Positions 56,516-64,000 of a stretch of DNA of 64,000 nucleotides are shown here, piece after piece. The notes under the pieces are model-generated. The model was not told the DNA's origin, ran no database searches, and saw only the letters and a program-made list of their open reading frames with translations. The translations under genes and the position numbers were made by a program. Within the stretch, counting starts at the first letter, position 1, and each line of letters opens with the position of its first letter. Origin of the DNA: Cladosporium sp. IMV 00045 (taxonomy: Eukaryota; Ascomycota; Dothideomycetes; Cladosporiales; Cladosporiaceae); contig MSJI02000851.1 of assembly GCA_001931905.2 (NCBI GenBank), forward strand, positions 31,427 through 95,426, written 5' to 3'.

Positions 56516-58254
56516 GTTGGGAAAGTCGTGGCGGACGATGAAAACGAGTGAATTGGTTGAATGAGAGAGAATGAATTGACAATGAGTGCTTGATGATGAG
56601 AAGACATGTCCCTAAGGGGGAAGAGGCGGTCACTTATATATCCTACGAGCGTCTCCAAATCTCGTCCAGTGTTTGATCAGGCCAACAGCATACAGCACCC
56701 GACCGAGGTTCATGGGATGCTGAGAAGCTTCAACTGATGGCGCAATCCACTAGCCTTCTGTTTCCCCCTGGTACAAGATGTCCTAATCATGCTTTTGGCA
56801 TAGGGCTTTCGCGGATGCATATCCAAGAAGGGAAGATCGAACTCGATTGAGGACTGTCCAACTGATATCGAGCAGTGATGAAACAATCCTCGGTCATCGG
56901 ATCAATGACCAGAATGGATGTTATAGAAATGTAGCTCTGATAGGGTAAGTATCAAGCTTTGCATTAGCTATACGTTCAAGCTTCGATTTGGGACAGAAGC
57001 TGTCGATGATGAGGCCTTTTACTACGCGCTTGAGTGATTTCCACACAGTGACTGTCATGTTCGTTCGTAGTACATCAAAACTCAATGTTTGGACGTGAAC
57101 AGATTCTCTATGGTGCCATTGCCGTGATTTGGTCAAGATTGCTGATAGCCAATCCAGGACAAGACTTTCAGTACCTTCAGGCATCACGATTGCAAGCAGT
57201 ACACTCAAAATGGCAATTCTGCCGCCAGCGCGAAGATCAGCAATTCGCTTGTAGCGTTCAAGACCAAAACATGATAACGGCATCACAAGTAGCGTCCGGC
57301 TCGGACGGTCTCTCAGTCACAGACCTGTCGATCTCAGAACATGGCGGAATCTACCGAGCCTTGAGTTGAAGATCCGGAGTGTGAAGGAAAAGACGGCACG
57401 CCTTAACTGAGATGGTGCGACAAGTGACAACCAGGTCACTCTTGCGGAGGATCATTAAGGTTTTGGTAGAGCAGAACGTGACGAGGGCGTGGAGATAGAG
57501 GTGCGAGTGAGTGTTCGACCACAATACTATGTGTTAATATATGCCACCTCTCAGTGTGCTTCTCGAAAGCATATACTCGTGCTGCAACGGCAATGTTTGG
57601 GGATTTCTATGTCTTTGCCTGTAGTTCATTGCGCGTGTTCGCAAGAAGTGAGGTTGATGTCTGGGAAAGGAAAAGACTCGCTGCAAATGCCGAGGTTCGT
57701 GAAGGATCCACAATCTCAAGTGATCGACAATCCGCAAGGCTGGTAGCGAGCGGCATTCCTACAAATATCGCAGTCTCTCCGTCCTCTGCACAAACTCTCT
57801 CTGTCACATGTTCATCACACATTTACCGACATTGTGAGCCGTTTTTGATACCGGACCAAAGGAGGTGCTCACTCATACGGCCATAATCCCTCGGCCAGCG
57901 GTCTAAACCTTTGGGATCTCTCAATGGCTACACGTATGTCATTATCATCGGCTCTATCAACAGAGGCATTTCACATATACACAGTCGCGAAGGCTTTGAC
58001 ATTCTGTCTCTTTGGGCATCTGAACAATGGAACATTACATTGCGAGGCATGCCATGGCAAAAGGGATTTTGATAATGTCATGTTGCATTAACTAGATACC
58101 ATATCCTCGGTCTGGATGTGAAGGAGTGTGTGGACAATCATGTCCGTCATTTCTTGGGCGCCCTGTTTGCGCTGCTCTCTGCCACTGGCTAGCATACTAT
58201 CTTCTCAGGTCATAATCCATGAAGACTTTCCAATCCGACATACCAGCATGTCGT
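56516..58254. other. Long intergenic region
   Basis: About 1.7 kb with only short unsupported frames. The segment TTGCGGAGGATCATTA near 57,433-57,449 resembles the 3' end of 18S rRNA but the similarity stops there. Confidence 0.45.
56634..56640 (-). promoter_or_regulatory. TATA box candidate of the KR-repeat gene
   Basis: On the minus strand TATATAAG-like sequence lies about 120 bp before the ATG at 56515. Confidence 0.45.
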
Positions 58255-59697
58255 CTAAAAGACGCGGACTGTGCGGCCGTAGGCCTCCTTGCCATGGTCC
58301 TTGTACTTGCTCGCGTCGTTGGCGGCTGCGGCTTCCCTTTGCTCCTTGGACTCCTTGGAATCATACTCCTTCGAGTGATCATCGTACTGCTTCTGGTCGT
58401 CCTGCTTGTCGTCACCAGAGTCCTTGTTCTGGGAGCTTTGCTTGCCGTGGTCGTTGGCCTTCTCGGCACCGGCTCCCTTGTGAGCCTTGTCGTTGTCGGC
58501 TTTCTCAGCATGCTTTCCTGCGTCGGAAGCGTGCTTCTGGCCGTTTGCCTTTTGGTCAGCCTGCTTCTGATGCTCACCATCGTGCTTGACTTGCTCGTCA
58601 GAGTGCTTCTGATCGCCGGAGTACTTCTCCTGCTCTCCAGCCTTCTGCTCGAGCTCGCCAGCATGCTCCTTGCCTTGCTTCTGCTTCTCTTGCTCCTGCT
58701 TCTCCTGCTCGGCATTCTTCTTCTTCTGGTCGGCCTCCTTGCCGCCGTACTTCGAATCGGCCTCCTTTGACTTCTCGGCCTCCTTTGACTTCTCGGCTTC
58801 CTTTGCCTTCTCGGCCTCCTTTGCCTTCTCGGCCTCCTTTGCCTTCTCGGCTTCCTTTGCCTTCTCAGCTTCCTTTGCCTTCTCGGCTTCCTTGCCAGCG
58901 TCGTGCTCTGCACCGGCCTTTTGGCCAGCTTCCTTTTGGTCGGTCTGCTTCTGCTCGACTTCCTTTTGCTCGTCCTTCTTCTCATCGGCCTGCTTGTGGG
59001 CGTCTTTCTCGGCCCCCTTCTGCTGCTCGGCGTGCTTCTCCTCGTCTTGCTTCTGCTGAGAATCCTTGCCGGCGCCTACATGCTCATCCTTAGGCTTCTC
59101 GCCATCCTTGGGCTGCTTGTCGTCATGCTTCTTGCCGTCATAGCCAACCTGGTCACCCTTGTCCTCCTCCGCCTGCTTGTTGTAGCCCTTCGGCTTAGCA
59201 GACTGCTCCGGTTTCTTGGACGCCGCATGCTTGCCCTTGCTTTCATCTTTGGGCTCAGCGGGCTCAGCGGGCTCCTTCGAGCCCTTCTTGCCCTCGTCCT
59301 TTGACTTCGCAGATTCAGCAGCAGACTTCTCAGAATACTCAGACTTGGCCTTGCCGCCGTGCTGCTTTTCTCCATCACCAGCATGGCCGTGAGCCTTCTC
59401 CTTCGACGAATGCTTGGCGTCCTTCTCAGACTCGTACTTTCCAGCCTTCGCTGCCTCAGTCGGGGTTACTGAAATTGCCGCAGCGTCCTTCGTCTTGCTT
59501 CCATGGACACCAAGGCCGAGGCGGCTGGTGGCGTATGCAGCGCCCTCAGCGGCCTTCTTAGTGGCAGCATCGTACTTCTCGCCCCCGACGCTCTTGAGAG
59601 CTTCGAGACCCTGGCCTTTGTCCTGGTCGCCATCTTTGAGCGTGGGAGCTGCGGCGGCGAGGGCCAGGAGGGCTGAGAAAGTATATCCCGTTCTCAT
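58255..59697 (-). CDS. Secreted KEA-repeat hydrophilin (LEA-like)
   Basis: Function unknown. A single exon of 480 codons begins with a signal peptide (MRTGYTFSALLALAAAAP) and is then extremely hydrophilic: Lys, Glu, Ala, Gln, Asp, His and Gly make up nearly all of it, with almost no Trp, Cys or large hydrophobics. A central block has seven 6-residue units of the type EAEKAK/EAEKSK; flanking parts have EQEKQEQEKQKQGKE and KxDEQK variants. Such sequence forms charged helices when dehydrated, like group 3 LEA proteins and fungal hydrophilins, though these are usually intracellular; here a signal peptide is clear. It may protect or space the wall, or bind metals/polyanions. The ORF is uninterrupted despite the repeats, which argues for selection. 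Confidence 0.85.
   Translation of the reverse strand: MRTGYTFSALLALAAAAPTLKDGDQDKGQGLEALKSVGGEKYDAATKKAAEGAAYATSRLGLGVHGSKTKDAAAISVTPTEAAKAGKYESEKDAKHSSKEKAHGHAGDGEKQHGGKAKSEYSEKSAAESAKSKDEGKKGSKEPAEPAEPKDESKGKHAASKKPEQSAKPKGYNKQAEEDKGDQVGYDGKKHDDKQPKDGEKPKDEHVGAGKDSQQKQDEEKHAEQQKGAEKDAHKQADEKKDEQKEVEQKQTDQKEAGQKAGAEHDAGKEAEKAKEAEKAKEAEKAKEAEKAKEAEKAKEAEKSKEAEKSKEADSKYGGKEADQKKKNAEQEKQEQEKQKQGKEHAGELEQKAGEQEKYSGDQKHSDEQVKHDGEHQKQADQKANGQKHASDAGKHAEKADNDKAHKGAGAEKANDHGKQSSQNKDSGDDKQDDQKQYDDHSKEYDSKESKEQREAAAANDASKYKDHGKEAYGRTVRVF
58759..58884 (-). repeat. Seven tandem 18-bp units in the KEA gene
   Basis: Seven head-to-tail copies of an 18-bp unit, consensus on + GGCCTCCTTTGCCTTCTC, with C/T and G/C changes between copies. 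Each codes for six residues. Confidence 0.9.
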
Positions 59698-59806
59698 TGT
59701 GAATGATTAATGTGAGTATTGAGTTATCAAGACGTTGCAAGTAAGATTATAGAGTGGATGAAGCTTATGGAAGGAGAAACCGTGTTGGAGAAGAGGTGAG
59801 CACATC

Positions 59807-59812
59807 TTTATA
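59807..59812 (-). promoter_or_regulatory. TATA box candidate of the KEA gene
   Basis: TATAAA on the minus strand, 110 bp upstream of the ATG at 59697. Confidence 0.45.
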
Positions 59813-61646
59813 CATCGTCAAGAGCCATAATGGTGTAATCGATCTTGGCTGATGTGAAGACGAGATCACGTCTTCCACGCCATCCCCCAGCATCCTATTC
59901 CCGGTTGCAAGGACGAGAAGGAAGCCGCGCAGCCAGCAGGTAGGTACAGCTTTCGAAAAATCGAGATATTCAGATGGCGATTGACTTCTCTTGGCTGGAA
60001 GAGCTGGACCGCCACGGCTTGGTCCAACACGGCAAGAATGGGAGATATGCGCATACGTGCCTGCATGTCATGACATGAGCCATGCAGGAACGCGCAGGAT
60101 TCATGGATCTTCCTCGATGATGATGATCCATCATCTCCGAATTGGAAGAGCGGCCCACGATCTACCAGGCTAGACTACCTTGGCTGATGTTCGTCAGGGC
60201 TGTTTGCATGTAGGAAAGGGCCAAGCGCTGACGTGCTAACAACATCAATCATGGGTACCTACCATCAAACAACCTCAGCTCCAAAGTAACATCATCAATC
60301 GACCCGGCAGACACATCGCCATAAAACACCTGTTTTCACTCCGAAGCTCGAAAACTCACAGCACGCTGACGCCAACCACTGCATCTAGAGCGTAATCCGA
60401 ATTTGAGAGTATCGAGATCATCATGAACCATCTTGCAGTGAGCTTCGCCTTCTCCGCCATACCGAGCAAGCGTAGTAAATGCCTCGAACCTGCCGTCTCC
60501 CAAGCCAAAGCGTTCGCAACACTGACCCGCAATGGCGGGATAAAAGGAATATACTCCCGCTGTGTGGAGGAAGGGGAAGTACAAAGGTATAGTGGAGACG
60601 ATGATCCGTATTGAGAAGTCATCTCAAGGTTGGCGATTTAGTAATATCTCCTAGGAGTAGAAGACGAGCATGCTCGATTGGCGATGATGAAAGAGTTCCA
60701 ACAAGCCACCACATGTGTTCTCGCGGCGCATGCAAAGTTGACGTACCACGAGCAAAGCATCACGACATCCAAAGCTACCTGGGTAGCTTGAGAAACCCAA
60801 TTACTGGGCCGCCATGCCGTGCTTGCATGGTCAATTACATGATGGGATCTCTATAGAGTTACCTACCACCACGAAAAGTAGGCTTGGCTACTTGGCTCTT
60901 ACACGCAACGCCATGTCTTCGGAGTTGAACTCCTGTCGATCGTTGCATTTAGGAGACAAGCCGAGCGAGCTTATAGATATGTTTACGCATTGGGTACCAA
61001 TAATAGTAACGCGGTCTGCGGCAGGCAGTATTACCTTTGGTCGAGGGGACGATTGTATTTCAAATCAGGAGCCTAAGAGAGTCAGTGAAGGATTCATGCC
61101 AAGAGTTGCGCGGAGCTGCTCTATCTCCCATCTTCCATCATCTAGAACTTCTGTGTGTGATCATGCTGACGCGGCGAGAGAAGTGTGAACAAGCCTGTAC
61201 ATACTACTACTGAGTAAATTCTGCAGCTCAGATGGGTTGTGGTCGATGGCGTCTGTCGTTGCTGAAGACGATAGACCGTTCGATCCGTCCACTATGAGAG
61301 AGTCTACCTTATTCGCTCGTACTTAGTACATGTCAACGAACGAAGGGATCGCAAGCAATCGTCTCTTTTCTTTTCTTCCCTATCATCGGAAAATAGACGT
61401 GCTACCTGTAGACATCGTCCAGACTTTAAGAGACTCCACGAAATCAAGTCTCCCACACCTTGAACCATAAGTTCATCGCTCCTTCTCAAACATCGATGTG
61501 GCACCCCTAAGAAACGAACGAAGGTGTCCGGAAACTCTACACATTGTCTGCTCATTTCTGAGATATCGCTAGTGTCACTCGACTGACGCTGATTTGATGT
61601 GTACGACGCAGACGAACCGTTGTGCGATGATTGCTCCGAAAGATAT

Positions 61647-61666
61647 AACCCCAACCCTAACCCTAG
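61647..61666 (+). repeat. Short telomere-like motif
   Basis: AACCCCAACCCTAACCCTAG contains two perfect CCCTAA-type units and one degenerate one. Too short for a telomere scar; may be a telobox-like protein-binding site. Confidence 0.5.
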
Positions 61667-61856
61667 ACAATAGCTCCTCGATATCTCGCACTATCATGCC
61701 TAGAAAAACCCCGTAACTGTATACACAGGACTTATCTGACAGCTTCTCAAGTATTCCGATCGTTCGCCAGAAATCAACGCACCTCCAGAAGCCTTCTTCC
61801 CTGAATCCACGCTCATCGATGTCGAGAACAAACCTCACAGGACCCAACCCACCCCA

Positions 61857-63249
61857 TCATCCATCCATCCGATTCTTCAAAGAATGCAACAACCCCTTCA
61901 ACTTCCCCTTCGTACTCTCCCCCTCCCCACCACCACCACCACCACCACCCCTCTCAAACTCCCCAACATCCCTCGTAACCGGCCCAACCACTTCCCCCAT
62001 CCACGGCCCCTCCTCTCCCCACCCCACCCTCTGCGCCCACCCCAACCTCCCACCATGCCCATCCCCCTCCCTCTCTGTGCCATGAAAAACAGCCATAGTC
62101 TCCTCCCCAACCCTGACGAAATTCCCATGCCCCGGGCCCCAAGGCGGCCTCCCCGCATTCTGCAACAAAGGCCTCTCGCCCTTCCTCCAAGCCTTCGGAT
62201 CCAAAGGATCCCCGCCGCAATAACGTAGGGTGGCCATCTTATACTCCTTCGTCCAACTGCCGGCGCAACTGTACACCAGACCGCGCCACGTCCTGCCCTG
62301 ATCGGGAGATTCCAACCATTGCGGCCCCTCATTGATGCCCGCCTCGCCGGACCGTTCCCACTGCTCAGCAGGATGTGAAATCCTCACCGGCTTGCTCGCG
62401 GCCGTGACAGGATCGCTCAACCTCAAGATAAAAAGCTCCTGCGTCCTCTCATCATAATCATCCCAAGCCCGCTCAAGCGGCCAACCAGAGTAAGCGAAAT
62501 ACAGCCCTCCTTCGAGCTCAAAAACCGTCCCGTCGATGGCCCATTGCTTCTGGTCCATGCCTGCGATGGGGCCTAAGAATTCCCAGGAAGAAGCAACGTG
62601 CGGGTCTTCAGAAGCCGGGGGCCCGCGCAGGACGTACATCCTGTGGCTCCTGTTGCCGTGCTGGGGGTGTGCGGCCGCGACGTAGACGTACCATGTTCCC
62701 TGTAGGATGTGCAGTTCGGGGGCCCAGAGGTGGGCTGAATATTCCTTGTCAGGTGGAGGTGTCCTGCGGGGAAGAATCGTTCAGCATCGAATTCCATCCA
62801 TGACGGTTGCGGAGCGTTTGGAAAGCTGATACGAACAAGCCAAGCAACAGAGAGAGCAACATGACCTACCAAATCGGCCCCTTCTTATACCTCCCCTCGT
62901 CCCAGAAATCCGCGAGCGAATCCGCCTCCCACAGCGGGACGCGATTGCCGGCTGTGAAAGTGAGGTAGAATTTGCCGCGGGCGTAGGTGACGAAGGGGTC
63001 CGGGGTGGGTTGGGAGGTGATGCGGAGACAGGTGTTGTTGTAGGAGGATTGGTGTGATGAGGAGGACATGCTGGTTGATGGGGGAGGGTTGTTGGTGTTG
63101 GTGTTGGAATTGGTGTTGGAATTGGGGAATAGGAAGGCGGCGAGGAGGAGGGAGATGGGGATTATTAGAGGCCAGAGGGCGAGAGGGTGATGTGGTTGCT
63201 GTGGTCGATGAGGTTTTGTCTTGTTGTTCCGATGAAGGCCTAGGGGCAT
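61857..63249 (-). CDS. Membrane-anchored GH43-like glycosidase
   Basis: Five-bladed beta-propeller glycosidase, probably an arabinofuranosidase or related enzyme. Exons 62870-63249 and 61857-62763 (intron 62764-62869, 106 bp) give 428 residues. The N-terminus has a single hydrophobic anchor (LALWPLIIPISLLLAAFLF) after a basic stretch, then an Asn/Thr/Ser-rich linker, so the enzyme is likely type II membrane-bound or secreted by an uncleaved signal. The propeller starts TPDPFVTYARGKFYLTFTAG, with the Asp proposed as general base. The second Asp is in QWAIDGTVFELEGG, and the Glu in GINEGPQWLES is the proposed acid. KEYSAHLWAPELHIL and GPGHGNFVRVGEE are further family elements. A Gly8 run occurs near the C-terminus. 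Confidence 0.88.
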
Positions 63250-63887
63250 TTGACGTTAAAATTGTGAATAAATTATCAACGTATGTTGTTGTGTTGTTTG
63301 CTTGGGAGAAGTTGTGGTACATGTACCTGACATCAATGTCAGGAACCATTCGTCATCGGATGATGATCACTTCCACGCGTTCGAGCGAAAGCCGCTGTGA
63401 TCGATCCGAATATGGTCCAGGGTCTTAGCTCAAAAATTGACAGGTCTAGGATGATCTATCGAAGTCGAAATGCAACAGCTTTGGAATGACATTTTCAAGA
63501 TGAGAGAAGAGTATTCCATTCCATTCACGCCGCCTGCCGAAAATTTATCATACACGTGAGAAAAAAAAACAACGCCGGGCTGAATGCAGTGGACGTTTCG
63601 GTTTGTCCATTTCTTTTCCGCCCTTCGACCACCTTTCTCAAGTAGAGCACGTGCAATACATGAAGAGAAGGGTGATTCGAGGGCGACTGGTGGTATCTGT
63701 ACATAAGCGTTTCTCCATCTTACAAAAAACATGGTTGTCCTCCCCACCATTTCTTATTCTTCTTTCCGCCTCCTCAAATGGTGTCAATATTACACAGCGC
63801 AAGTTGTGATCAACACTTATCCTTGACGCTGGCGGTCGTGCTACTCCTCACGAATCCAAACAAAAGCGCGGTCTCTTGCAAGTACGC
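63250..63887. other. Intergenic, GH43-like promoter / EF-Tu downstream
   Basis: Both flanking genes run leftward. An A9 run lies at about 63,562-63,570. No gene recognised. Confidence 0.5.
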
Positions 63888-64000
63888 TTACTCAAGAATG
63901 CGAGTAACGATACCGGTGGCGACGGTCCTGCCACCCTCGCGGATGTTGAAGCGCTGGCCCTGCTCGGCGGCGACGGGCTTGTGGATCTCGCAAATCATCT
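63888..64000 (-). CDS. tuf1: Mitochondrial elongation factor Tu, C-terminal fragment
   Basis: The last 36 codons of an EF-Tu-type protein, continuing past the right edge. The readable end contains [20 protein letters not shown] followed by [14 protein letters not shown] and a TAA stop at 63888-63890. [16 protein letters not shown] is the domain III signature of EF-Tu. In a fungal nuclear genome this is the mitochondrial factor that brings aminoacyl-tRNA to the mitoribosome. eEF1A is excluded because its C-terminus ends differently (basic, Lys-rich). Confidence 0.92.
   Translation of the reverse strand, partial: MICEIHKPVAAEQGQRFNIREGGRTVATGIVTRILE

Larger units (their letters stand above)
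59698..61856. other. Longest gene-free stretch
   Basis: About 2.16 kb without a supported gene on either strand. It holds a telomere-like motif (61647-61666) and a 12-bp palindrome CGAGCATGCTCG near 60,664. No transposon hallmark or RIP-like composition is obvious. Confidence 0.5.

Noticed and set aside
57433..57449. Resemblance to the 3' end of 18S rRNA
   Set aside because: Only about 15 bases match with one missing base, and neither upstream 18S nor downstream ITS/5.8S sequence is present.
58197..58985. 262-codon Arg/Ser-rich minus-strand frame and a Leu/Val-rich + frame across the KEA gene
   Set aside because: Both are alternate-frame shadows of the repeat-coding gene; neither has a plausible start context or domain.

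Overview
The window is nuclear DNA of a filamentous ascomycete (Pezizomycotina). The evidence is mostly 48-110 bp GT-AG introns (two are about 200 bp), closely spaced genes on both strands, and fungal single-copy genes such as DCP2, MOD5, CAF16, MKT1, URM1, CUL4 and PUB1. The general look suggests a Dothideomycete, but that is an inference. No rRNA, tRNA, CRISPR array, viral sequence or intact transposon was recognised.

The left part (1-20,100) is accessory and metabolic. It holds a GH3 beta-glucosidase cut by the window start, an MCT-like MFS transporter, an SH3 actin-patch protein, a medium-chain dehydrogenase with an apparent frameshift, an NTF2-like protein, a metallo-beta-lactamase-fold hydrolase, a decayed amidoligase-family gene, a secreted GMC oxidoreductase, an uncharacterised single-pass surface protein and a SAM-dependent methyltransferase. 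Intergenic gaps here reach 1.5 kb.

The middle part (20,200-55,000) is a dense housekeeping block unusually rich in RNA-related functions: DCP2 (decapping), a DNAJC17/Cwc23 J-protein with an RRM (splicing), MOD5 (tRNA isopentenylation), CAF16 (Ccr4-Not-associated ATPase), MKT1, URM1 (tRNA thiolation), PUB1/TIA1 and a mitochondrial GluRS. Between them lie a phospholipase D, a secreted GDPD-like phosphodiesterase, cullin-4, a Mediator-like acidic protein, a conserved-looking protein of unknown function, a Ydj1-type Hsp40 and a short-tailed kinesin-3. Several of these are divergent pairs sharing a 320-470 bp promoter (DCP2/DNAJC17, MOD5/CAF16, URM1/CUL4, GluRS/YDJ1).

The right part (55,000-64,000) is sparse. 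It has two secreted low-complexity proteins: one looks like a Kex2-processed repeat precursor, the other is a KEA-repeat, LEA-like hydrophilin. A membrane-anchored GH43-like enzyme follows, and the 3' end of mitochondrial EF-Tu runs off the window.

No radically new system is evident. The most interesting items are the Kex2-type repeat precursor, the KEA hydrophilin, the amidoligase pseudogene, an optional in-frame 48-nt intron in the Mediator-like gene, and three one-base shifts (one beside a C run, two at or near A runs) that each break an otherwise sound gene.
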